Shown in pieces: positions 34,693 through 45,239 of a stretch of 64,000 nt of DNA. The DNA comes from Trichobilharzia szidati (taxonomy: Eukaryota > Platyhelminthes > Trematoda > Strigeidida > Schistosomatidae), in the NCBI GenBank assembly GCA_944472155.2, contig OX235273.1:87538793-87602792 (forward strand), given 5' to 3'. The notes under the pieces are model-generated. The model made no database searches, was not told the DNA's origin, and was given only the letters and a program-made list of their open reading frames with translations. Positions within the stretch are counted from its first letter, which is position 1; every line of letters starts with the position of its first letter. A program made the position numbers and the translations under genes.

Positions 34693-35883
34693 TTAAATGT
34701 TTGAAGGATTTTTACATGATAAAAATTTTTCATTAAATAGTCTGTTCAACCTTTCTATTTCAATTTTTATAAGGGTGTTTAGTTTACGGACACCAGTATT
34801 ATCACAATTCTTATACAACTTCTCTTTTTGTCTTCTAAGTTTTTTCAGCTGCAAAGAAGAGATTCTGTCAAATCTCGAAAACAGTGTTTCATATGGACAG
34901 CAAATATCCAAACAAAACTTCAGATAATCGGTTATATTAGAGACAGTAGCATCCAACTTATCGTCAGTAAATAGTTCCCAGTTGGTATCATACAACATGC
35001 TTCTTAGTGCTAGAATGTTGTCATGGGAATATGAACGTTCATGTATCTTCTTTGTTAAATGACTAAACAATTTTTGTTGTAACTTGCCGTACACTTTCGG
35101 TAAAATACGAATAATGCAGTGGTCAGAGTTTAACAAAGGAGCTCTCCTTCGGGTTTCATATACATCACGGTCGTTTATGAAAACCAGGTCTAGTGATATC
35201 TCCAGATGTGTATTAAACTTGACTAGATTCTCATGACCAAGTGAAGTAAGAAAGCTGTGATCACATGAATTAAAATCACCACAGACTATAGACAGCGAGT
35301 TTCCGAATGCAGGAGCAGCGAATTCAGTAAATTCATCTGCAAACGTAACTATATTTGAAAGGCTACAATTGGGTGCTATGTAAATATTTATTATGTATAT
35401 ATAAGAATATTTACTTAAGTGTTTTGGGCGACACCTGACGGTTAAGCAGTCTATATTGTCATTAGAATAATTGAAGCAAACGTGATTTGATATAGACCAA
35501 CTTGTGTTTATAAAAGTGGCTACTCCTCCTCCACATTTTTTCTTAGAACTTTTTCTATCTTGGCGAAAAACTTTATATCCATTTATTGAAACTAGATTAT
35601 CATCATAATGCTGGTGCAGCCAAGTCTCTTGTATTGCTAAAACGCCAGCATTTCGATAAACATTAGAATACATTAGGGATTGAAGATAATCCATTTTGTT
35701 GGACAGGGATCTACAATTAGTGCTAACGAGTTCAGGAACAGTCGTTTGATTAATTTGTGTACGTTTCAGTGCACGCTGCCATCCACAGTGATGCTTTTTT
35801 CTTAATTTTTGTGGATGACACAACGCAGTAGGTTGTAATGATTTTAAAAATACGCGATTATAAATAATACGATTAGGACACAT
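34693..35883 (-). pseudogene. CR1-like LINE endonuclease domain
   Basis: A 396-codon frame. Endonuclease blocks are in order: STNCRSLSNKMDYL, AIQETWL (catalytic Glu), GGGVATFI, NIYIAPN, VCGDFNS (Asp/Asn), SLDLVFI and LNSDHCII (SDH). All catalytic positions that I can identify are present. The remaining 130 residues are a basic linker, RLKKLRRQKEKLY-like, leading to the RT. The upstream end of the element is only about 100 bp before this start. Confidence 0.85.
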
Positions 35884-35991
35884 TATTGGTAAATCAAAAC
35901 AAAATTAAAAGAGCGAACCAAAGCAATTTTGCAAAATGTTGTAAGGTGGAATTTTTTGGTAGCCCTATGTTCAAGCAGGCCGCCAGTGTGA

Positions 35992-37560
35992 TATCATTAC
36001 TGACTAAATGTGACATATCTGACGATATTGACTGTTGAAAAAATATGTCATTTATCCGAAATACGTGGAATTGACTTAGTGTGATAGGTATTCCTGCATG
36101 TACAAATGCATGTGTGCAGGTGTAAATATATCAGAAAGTGGGAAGTATGATTTCCATATTTTCCTTCTGATATTGTTATATCATGCCAGTGAGGAGGACG
36201 AAGGACTAGCAAACGTTGATGTATCATTCGATATTTATAGACTTCTTTCAAGTAATCCACAAGGGTAATCTACTTTTAAATTTCGGAATAAATATTCCTA
36301 ACGGTTAAGTCACTCGTGAAATCCAGAATAGTAATAATAATAATAATTATAGTGATAGTGTAGGCGTATTAAAGACCTAGAATTATATGATGTCTTGGCC
36401 AACTGACATGAAAAGCACTGTATGGGTCCCTCAGAAGGACAACAGATGGCTGTGTCAAAAACGACCCACAGTTAGATATTAACAACACGCTAATGTTCAA
36501 AGTAGGAAGAAAGGAGTTCGAATAAACATAGCGCGCAAGAGAGAATGGATCATAGGAGGAATGTATAGGGAAAGATGAGATAAATGACATGATGAAATTC
36601 ACAGCCATTCCTTCTAATCGATTCAAATATCGATGGACCGAATCAAAGGCAGAATAGGTAATTGGTCTTTCGGGGTTCAAAGCTGGCTCAGCATCATTTC
36701 GGAGGCATCATCTAGCCTTCCAGTTCCGAAAGCTTCAGTGAAAACCACTTAATGTTTACTGCCTAGAACACTGAAAATGTTATTCACATGTCCATCGACA
36801 GGTGCTTTTAAGAAGTCGTACCAACTTGCGAACAAATCAAATTTAAGGGCATTTCCAAAGCAACAGTTTAGTGATCCCATCAACACACAAAACATTCTTG
36901 TCGTGAAGGTTCGTAATATAATATGGCTTTGAATTATATGACATAGGTTTAACAAAACAAGTAATTCCATCTACTGGTTTTAAAATATCTCCAGAAGCAC
37001 GTTTATCAGTGTCACATGTATCAGAGACTGGTGGGCGTTCAGTCGAAAGCTAAGATTTACATAAGTGATAAGGGTTAGTACCAAGGAGGCATCGAACTGA
37101 AGTCGAATCAACATCAAATACACGCAATCGAGATGATGCAACGCCCAGTCCGGATATGTCGAAAGTTGGAATAAACAACAGGCTGGAGATTAAAAATGTG
37201 CATAACAAGCTACTAAGCCGCTGGAATAAATTGACATAATTATGAGCAATAAACTCAGCTTGACATGTCATCCAGTTGAGACTACCATATCACTGTGTGA
37301 TACATCCATTAAATGAGTATAATGTTGAATAACATTAGACCACAGTGCTCAAATTTCACGCTCACATTGATGAACTAACTGGGTGACAATTTAAAGACAG
37401 TTCGATATATATCCCTGATCATTCTAGACTTGGACATTAGAAAACAACTGTAAGTGAGTCGCTATTTCTCGCGGAAGTAAACATCGATCTATTACTCGAT
37501 AGATTGGAATCAGTAGTATCTAAGTTAGTGATAGAAAATTCATCACCATGTCACCATTTC
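35992..37560. repeat. Central spacer between D and E
   Basis: Direct copy of about 20133-21760 from the B-C centre. Small frames at 36048-36260 and 20192-20419 correspond, but differ by substitutions and N-terminal changes without a coding signature. Confidence 0.75.
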
Positions 37561-38872
37561 TGGAAATGTTTAATCGTGTTTTTTATAGAGAAAAATGCTT
37601 GTGACGTAATTATTCACAGTAAAAACAAACAATGAAAGAACAGACATTTCGAGATGCAAATGCGGAAATGCACTCAATGCGGACTGTTCACATGCACAAT
37701 TCCCATCACGAGTAAAAGTCTCATCAATATCTGAATCCTCCATTGAAAGCATGAAACCTTCATTTCAGCACAACCTATCAACCATTCGTTTCTCCAAACA
37801 TATTGCGAAAGCCTGGAGGTCAAACATACACACTCTCTCACCAGAATCACTGGCCTTCATCTAATCGCTTTGACAAAGAGAATGGATATTCGAACTGTAT
37901 TTACCAATATCAACAAATGAAGAAGTCCATCATCTTCCTATCACGCAACTCAAAATTAGCAGAAGTAGTCAGTGGTTAATCTGAGACTACTGTGGCGAGC
38001 GTTATCCCAGTTATCATATAATTCACATGCTGTTCCTTTCGACGACTGACCATGCGGACCATTATTATATTACTGTTATCAATAATACGGAGATCAGTTC
38101 ATTTTTGACCCATCGCTCTTAACACACTTAATTGACTTCACATCACTTCTAAGTGCTTATTGTATATAAATGCGTAATCATATTTCCCCATATGTGGCTG
38201 GCCGATTTGTGTGACTCTTCACTGTTAAGACGATTGCCGAAACTCCTCGAATATTCATTCTAACAAACTCGTGAGAAGTGACGACTATTCTCCTCTCAAG
38301 TTATCTGTAACTGATTATGCTGTCACATGTCACACATTGTCGACTCCTTGAAATACGATCATCATGGAAAGCTCCTCGTGAAAAGAATGCAGAATGCGTG
38401 TGATAGTGTCCGTAACCTTATGTATGTGTATTTTAGTATGTCAGTGGTTAAAGAGGAGCTTCGAAATTTGCTGTTCCTCCTGTGGTGCAGACCATCTTCT
38501 TCACCAAAACAAATAACTTGTTCTCTATCAACACCTTGAACAATCTCTTATCCTTCCACTCGTGTAAGGATGCACGACTCATCACATATTCCAATGGTCT
38601 GTCTCCACAGGTCAGACAAAGTCAATGAGAAGAAGAATAAGACGATGAAAACAACGCTCAACAATCTATACATGTATTTTTACATAGAGAAAGAGTTGTG
38701 TGAACAAAAGTGGTTGGTGGAAGTTACCCACATGTTGTACATCACAAATAAAAGCAAACGCCTACACACAATCCTCTTCCTACTCACCAGTTAATTGACA
38801 AGCTCTATAAAAGACAGTGGGTAGTACACTTAACACCATTTTGGGAGTAGGCAGACATCAGGCGATTCGCTT
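37561..38872. repeat. 3' flank of gene E, palindrome arm
   Basis: Inverted copy of the D flank (31308-32640). Contains the recurring short frames (38327-38539 and 38570-38794), not supported as genes. Confidence 0.8.
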
Positions 38873-40330
38873 CTAAAAATCTTGTCCAGTTGGGACTTTC
38901 TTCTTGCGTAGACTGTCGAGAACGTAGTTGTCGATCTTGGCTGACAGGACAGTGAGAACTTTGGCCTTGGCATCTTTGAATTCAGGTGATGCCTTGATCT
39001 TCGCTAGTTCTTCAGCCTCCTTCTGACTGGTTTCTGAAGTATGTGGGGTAGAGAGAGAGAGGGAGAGAGAGATGAAAACGGTGAGCAAGTAAGCGATCGA
39101 GAGGCGAGTGAGTCAGAAATACATTCAGCGAAATCATGGTTTATAGATAGTTTGCTCAAAGGCAATCTCACAATCACCAGCATCGACAGATTTCGAGACC
39201 TTCAGATAGGCGATGCACATTTCCACGTCTGTCACAATTGACACACACACACACGCTCTCGCATGCTCACACAACAAGCAGTGTGTGTCAACCACACGTC
39301 CACCACAATGCATGACGCACCAATCATCCTGCTAATCTTCTCATAGCACTAACAGATAACCAACCAAATACCAGCCAGGCAACCAACCAAGCAACTGAGT
39401 GGAGGGAGACCGAATATTCGAACACCTGAATATTCGCGTATGCAAGGAGTCATTGGACCGGCGGTGATTCCAAGTGTGCATGTAATCACACAGACTAATG
39501 AAATGCTCACGTCACGAAACTGACCCTGACATCTTGATGGATTCCACGTGGAGACGTGTGATAGTCAACCTCACTCACTCACTCACACAAATGCAAACAC
39601 ACGCAGACACACAAACACACACACTGAGTTATGTGAATCGGTGTAGTGGATGTGCTTGTAATCTGTGAAATATTCGCTTAACAATGAAGACGAATGTGAT
39701 ATGACTGACACTGACTGACTGAGTGAAATCATGCACCGATCGATAATTGATAAGCAGAGTTTGTGTCAACTTACGTGGTGCGTTGTCGGAATCAGCCAGA
39801 TTGATGATGACGAAGAAGCAGACGAGGAGGAAGACTGCAGTCTGAAATGAGAAAACAATATGAATACACAGACGACTGAAATGATCAGACGAGAAGGGAA
39901 TCAATGAGTCTTGTGTAATTATCTTACTGACAATGATCGACTGTTGTATCACTTGATGATGGTGGGATGATGAATTTAGCACAATGGAATAGTCGCAGTC
40001 GTGTGAATATTACTTGCTGACTGACTAACTTACTAACGAACTGAACAACTCAATAACTATCTAACTTACTAACCAGCTAACCAACTATATACCTAGCTTA
40101 CCAACTCCCTAGCTGACTAACTGTCTAGCTGACTGACTAACTAACTAATTAAATAACTAACTATACAACTACCTTGTAGTCGTATATATTACACAGTCAG
40201 ACTGTTTACGATTCCACCTATTCAGGTGAAGGCGTCCACATCACCAATTGAAGACTACCTCATTTCTCACGAGTCACAAATCATCTGTCAACACTGAACT
40301 GCAATTCACTCATTATCAACTCACATGCAT
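38873..40330 (-). CDS. Small secreted protein family, copy E (3 exons)
   Basis: Predicted secreted protein of 77 aa, family unknown. Minus-strand exons: 40325-40330 (Met-His), 39775-39841, 38873-39033, GT..AG introns. The signal peptide has the Phe after TAV as in B and C; the tail is the same as in all copies. Codon 2 is His here, against Asn in A, B and C and Lys in D. It is convergent with D, and its upstream flank follows the type 1 spacer for about 340 bp before the homology ends at about 40672, the far edge of the amplified region. Confidence 0.82.
40013..40173. repeat. TAAC-type tetranucleotide array in intron 1, copy E
   Basis: Imperfect ctaa, ctga and ccaa units in intron 1, like A and C. 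Confidence 0.75.
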
Positions 40331-40387
40331 TGTCTTGTTGAATAAGAAATAACTTGTGCGTACAAGTGCTTCCTACTATTCTTGCCC

Positions 40388-40395
40388 TTTATATA
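40388..40395 (-). promoter_or_regulatory. TATA box of gene E
   Basis: Minus-strand gagtatataaaggg about 58 bp before the ATG. The inverted repeat acttgt-acgc-acaagt occurs at 40352-40367. Confidence 0.7.
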
Positions 40396-40439
40396 CTCTT
40401 GTATTTGCTCTTCGTGTGGAAATATCACTTTTTTTCTCT

Positions 40440-40672
40440 GTTGTAATTGTGTATTGAACATTGATAATCAACAAATGATTGTTCGATTGAAGTTTTAATT
40501 GCTTTTTCGATTGTTTGTTGTTTATGTGCCGATTCCATTAATATGTAGAAATGGACAGTCTGTTTACTCGTTTGTGTTCGCTGTATGAGTGTTTTTCGCG
40601 TTCACACTCAATTTGATTATTGGCATACAATCAATAAGAGGGAAACAATTGTAGGATAAATTATTGATCATG
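40440..40672. repeat. Remnant of type 1 spacer upstream of gene E
   Basis: Matches 6940-7160 (A side) and the mirrored D side. The match ends near 40672 (gataaattattgatcat), which marks the edge of the duplicated block. Confidence 0.7.
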
Positions 40673-41615
40673 TAATGATACTTTACTGTTTTTTCTGTTG
40701 AGGCCTATTTCTTTTCGTTCATGTTTTTTTTTTTTTTAAGTTTCGTGTGTTTAATTTTCATGTTTTAAATATATATTTTGAATCCATATTTAATTTTCCT
40801 TGAGTTTTTTGTTTTTCTTATGCATTTATATGGTGGTGTGGTCAAATTTTTTTCTCTTATTTGTCGCGTGTTAATTCTTCTAGCTGTTAATTTGTGTGAT
40901 GCTTTTATGTGATTATTGGTGATATTTTGAACTTTATTCAATTTGATATGAGTGTTTATTTTTTTCAATTACTTCAAAGAATAATGTTTATTCTACTGAT
41001 GTGGAGATACTCTCTTTGAGTCAATCTTATTCTTCACTTTAACTTGAATGGCATTTATTCTTGACGGCTTTTATTTTGAATGTGTGGTGTTTTTCCTCAT
41101 TTTGGTGTGCTTATTTTCCCTGCATAACCTTCTTATTTTTTTGGATAACGTAGTTTTTCTTGTTTGATGGAATCTTCGGTGCGAAATTCCTTTTGATGTT
41201 AGATTTTAGAAATCCATATGAGTTCATCAGATATCTCTCGTATTCATTACTTGCTATATTCGAACTTTAAACTATGCATTGTATCACCATTATGAAATGG
41301 AAACTGATAAAAAATGATGAACTTCACTGTGTAATAGGAAATTCAGTGTAACTGCATCAGTAAAGACGGAGTGACTGAGCTTATGTTTACGATCTCCTGA
41401 AATTCAAGGGAAGTATGAAGCAGTGAATTGATGGAAATTTATTTGTCATTGGATTTCCGAAATAGTATGAGAAGGAGCAGAGTATGTTGCTTGTTGTAAA
41501 CACACTCGGTTGATGATCCTGATTTTTATTATATATCAGTTATCAAGTTGAAAGTATTACACAAGATTGCATACTGTGGCGACTAAAATGACGACTGAAA
41601 CTGTTACTCAAGACT
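40673..41615. other. T-rich non-coding DNA
   Basis: Very T-rich on the plus strand with a T run at 40725-40738. Contains about 41290-41470, the inverted diverged match of 19440-19680. No gene seen. Confidence 0.55.
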
Positions 41616-41626
41616 CCACAGAAATA

Positions 41627-41846
41627 CTTTTTTTTCTTCACGTTCCCCAGTGGAGCATAGGGCTTCAAGCTAAAGGCTTGAAGTTTCTGTAGCAGTGTTT
41701 ATTTTTACAGGATGGGGTTGCTAGCCTCATGCCCAACCTTTCCTCTTCACCAGCATTATTTCCGGCTTAGCAGGGTAAAGGAGTGCGTCGGCCGGGTGTC
41801 GAACCCCGGACCATGTGCATGGTCGGTGAGCGTCCTAACCGCTATG
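41627..41846 (-). mobile_element. tRNA-headed SINE with RTE-type 3' tail and 11 bp target duplication
   Basis: ccacagaaata stands at 41616-41626 and 41847-41857 as a target duplication. On the minus strand the 220 bp element starts with a tRNA-like head (box A-like tggcatagcggttagg, overlapping the duplication at its first bases; box B-like ggttcgacacc). A body similar to the 5' end of the RTE at 14100-14155 follows (ctagcaaccccatcctgt...gctacagaaacttca). It finishes with gaagccctatgctcc, close to the RTE 3' end at 9383-9398, and an A-rich tail. It probably used RTE machinery to move. Confidence 0.75.
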
Positions 41847-41879
41847 CCACAGAAATATGCATATAAGAATCTGTCGACA

Positions 41880-43280
41880 ACAACAAAACAAATCTGGTGT
41901 TAATTTTTCTGAGGTCAAAGAATGCATTGAAGTATTTCCTCATTTTTAGGATGGGGATCCGCACACACTCAGGTTAAATGTTATTGCTGATTAAGGCTGT
42001 GCACTGCATTCATTTCTTCTCCTCTCATTCCCAAGAAGTACTTACTCTACCTGAATTTCAGTATTTCCTAGCTTCACTTTGGCGTTCAGTCCCCATTTCG
42101 CTAGTCGTATGAGGAGCAGAAGATTTGATAATTCCTGCGAATGCGTTACACCCAAGACAAGAACATCCCTTGTAAGCACATCTCTGTACTATGTAAAATA
42201 TAGAATACACTCGAGCTCACATTTTTGTCATGATATATTCACTTACCGCATAATTGTCATGGAAACATTCCAATAAGTTTATGTCCGTATTCTTTCACTC
42301 TTGTCATTTCACAACATACTGCTCATAGTTCTCTAACTTTCCATTAAGCAGACAATTTTGTTACAGGATTAGCGATGTTGTGTATTCCATCACGGCTGAA
42401 AAATTATTTGTCTCAATTTTTTTTTGAGGTTGTCAATTGAACACATTCGAATACATAAATCACTGTGTGAGAGAATGCGATCATCCAGTGAGATGTGGCA
42501 AGTGCATGGTTGATTGTATGAATGTGGTGAGAAACTCGGTTTATGATCTGCACTGTTGTTGCTGTTGTTCTGATAACTGGTGTTTACACATTTTATCAGA
42601 CTCCCAGATCCCACGTGTTGAACGTTTTGTGCATGCGTTGTTTAGTCTAACAGTGAACATTCGAGGATTTCTTAATTCGAATCATTCGAAATGTGGATAG
42701 CTAATTTGAAGGGTTACAGATACCTAGAGTGAAAATATTGATTTTCAAATTACACGGATCGTGGGAAAATGTTACTTCGAATTCCTTCTTGAGAGTCTTA
42801 TTTGAATGGTTTTTTCATATTTGTATTTCTATTTTTCCACACGTCTTTGCCTTGTTTACAGGTGATTTTATTTATTTCGCCCTATCTGACTGCCGAAATA
42901 AAGGATGACCTCCCTAAGTTATTTTTGGTTTCTCTCTTTCACGGTATTATAACGTTGTGGGTGTGAACTTCCTAATATATCTATGTTTTACTTATGATGG
43001 TGACAACCATTTTGTTATTACGTTGAATGCAGTTAAGTTTTTTGTACAAATTGAAACTTACATCAACGAAATGAAGAACTTCACTGAATGCAGCGAAAAT
43101 GTGTCACCTTTGAAATGCTTCTGTTTTTTAATTAAAATTGTGAATTATTTTTTCACGTAATACTAACTGGAACATTCTATCAGCATCCTCCAAAGAGCTA
43201 GTACTCTATTAGTACTTTCTTACGTTATGGTAGCAAGAATTCAGACTGGCAGTCACATACTAAGAAAAACTTAAAAAAAT
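41880..43280. other. Non-coding DNA, no gene seen
   Basis: Short frames only (for example 42437-42700, Cys-rich because of repeated tgttgt). No motif, promoter or splice arrangement found. Confidence 0.45.
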
Positions 43281-43283
43281 AAT

Positions 43284-43577
43284 TACATAGGCCGTACTGG
43301 TAAAATACTGTTTAGACGCACAGAAGAACGTTTCGTAATATGGCTGTCGGAAGGAGAAATCAGGCCAACCAATACTTCACTTCTTGTGCACCTTTTTATT
43401 GCAAATCATTCCGCGCCAACAGAAAATTCTTTCAAATCGATTCATAAGGTAAGGCTGAGTCGTTCGACTTGTTTCAGGCGGAATCAATTCTACACAACAG
43501 AAGCTGTTGCTATACAAAAGAGAAACCCTGAACATTATGTACAGATGTGGTTTTTCCAGCCCCTTTTACTAGTGTGA
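43284..43577 (+). pseudogene. PLE GIY-YIG endonuclease relic
   Basis: Open from 43284 to the stop at 43577. It begins with YIGRTGKILFRR, in which the YIG part of the GIY-YIG motif and the following Arg are preserved, then ERFVIWLSEG, TSLLVHLF, SFKSIHKV, TEAVAIQKRNPEHY and a closing FFQPLLL. This is the layout of PLE C-terminal endonucleases. No RT is recognisable upstream, so it is a 5'-truncated insertion or an old remnant. About 300 bp of 3' sequence follows, with no clear end. Confidence 0.75.
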
Positions 43578-44537
43578 CCTTGGACTTCCCTTTCCTTAAC
43601 TCGTACAGTAACATATTATGTAATCTTCATTTAGTCGGGTATCATGTTCATCTTATTTCTTCCTTTCAGACTGCTAACCTCAATATATTCTTTCATAAAT
43701 ATTCTGAATCTCCCGCTCTTCTGAGCAGTGGTCATGTTTTCAACTGCTTTTAATTTTTAACTTTTGGTGCTAATCGCTTCTGAGCGATGTTCACCACTTA
43801 TTATTTTTAGATTACGCCATTTGTTATTTTGCTTGTAATGTAAATTCATGCAATGTTTCAAACTGATATGAACAGTTGATTTTCTAGGGATTTCCCTGAC
43901 TTTTTATGACACTATGTAACTGTGTAGCTTAGAAGAGAAGAATATTCTTTTTCCAACCTACGTTAATTTTAACTAAATTTTGTATTTTCGAAGCAAATGC
44001 AGGTATAGTATTAGTAAAAGAACAACTATACTAAGTCACATTGGTACCAATAGGCAGTATCCAAAAATGGTTGATTAGAACATAATTTAACTGCCATGCA
44101 TGGTTTGCTAATTCATGTTTCCGTTGAATACCTGACCATATCGACATTAACAAATCAACGGGAAAAGGGGTGAAGTAAAAAATGTCGATGAAAATTCCCC
44201 AAGTTGTGAATCTTTTACAACAAGGTATGTCGTTAGATGGTTAACGACGTGACATTAAAAAAAATGACTTCCGTAGTTACATTGAAATCAGGGTAAACAG
44301 AGTATCTGCATCATATCTGACTGAGTGATCAATAAATGCAAACTCCACTGAAAAGGCCAGTGACTTGCCATTTTTATTTTTTTTTCTTACATAAACTTTG
44401 TAACCGTTTTCTAAGATATAACGCTGTGAAATCTGTACCAGCTAAGTAGCATGACATATACTTATTTCATCATGTCCTTATTCTGCATTAACTGCAGCAG
44501 GAGGGTTGATTAGAAAATCGGAACAATCCATTAACGG

Positions 44538-44558
44538 TATATATATATATATATATAT
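44538..44558. repeat. TA microsatellite
   Basis: About ten uninterrupted TA units. Confidence 0.9.
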
Positions 44559-44683
44559 GAATAGTTCAACTGATTTTCGAAATAATAAAAATCCATATCC
44601 AGTGCATATATCTAGCACTGCTGGTTTTCTTTGGCTTAATCCTTATCATTTATCTGATTTTCGTTAATTTTTATTTCGAATGA

Positions 44684-44717
44684 ATCACCATGCCTTATTA
44701 TCATAAGGCATGGTGAT
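44684..44717. repeat. Perfect 15 bp inverted repeat with 4 nt loop
   Basis: Arms 44684-44698 and 44703-44717 pair perfectly (caccatgcc against ggcatggtg) around tatc. It could form a hairpin or be the joined ends of a lost element. No run of T follows that would suggest a terminator. Confidence 0.8.
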
Positions 44718-44908
44718 AGTCAACTGCTGTTAATTATATGCCTGTTTGTCACTCCAGTGAATTCATAGTTGTGCTGTGGAGTGGCTGATTGCTCTTCAGC
44801 TGTCTGCGGGAAACGTCATTTTACTCTATTTAATCCTGGCAGACACGATGTAAATTCCAGTCTGCTCACAATGTTCGTGATTCCAAGGTATTTTACGTCT
44901 GTGCTTGG

Positions 44909-44932
44909 TTAATTAATTGATCAATTAATTAA
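44909..44932. repeat. 24 bp perfect palindrome
   Basis: Alternating ttaattaa units centred on gatc, equal on both strands. In such AT-rich DNA this may be chance. Confidence 0.8.
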
Positions 44933-45239
44933 TTTTGTTGTACAGTTCGTATTTTGTATTTTGGGAACATTTAGACTGTATGCTTAACTGATGGCATTGT
45001 TGAGGTATTCTTGCGTTGTAATGCACCGCGTTATTGTTCCATAAGATTAAACACTCCATGTCACGTTAAATCATGTATTCATATTGTTGGAATATACTTT
45101 GTGGCTATGCGTGATTCACGGAAGTTTCCCAAATTGTACGGAAGAAGGTGGTTAATTAAGTGGATAGTACTGACTTGGTTTCCTGCCTTCTGACCGAAAT
45201 ACTTGAGTCTTGGGGATTGCAATTAACTTCCCTAGTGTA

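Larger units (their letters stand above)
32828..35991 (-). mobile_element. CR1-like LINE, almost intact
   Basis: A 3.16 kb insertion into the D-E centre; the B-C centre has an uninterrupted sequence at about 20130. Any target duplication is at most 2-3 bp. On the minus strand it encodes an apurinic endonuclease, a reverse transcriptase and a C-terminal domain, then a tail of aat/atc-like units (32828-32845). Only two in-frame stops and one single-base frameshift were found. A separate ORF1 is not visible, so it is either 5'-truncated or of an ORF1-poor type. Similarity to schistosome SR3/Perere-3-type CR1 elements is my inference. Confidence 0.8.
43600..45235. other. AT-rich non-coding DNA
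   Basis: The first 250 bp may be the 3' untranslated part of the PLE relic. Otherwise only the TA run and the two palindromes listed separately were seen. Confidence 0.45.

Noticed and set aside
41760..41850. Possible tRNA gene on the minus strand
   Set aside because: The tRNA-like head is joined to an RTE-derived body and bounded by a target duplication, so it is a SINE.
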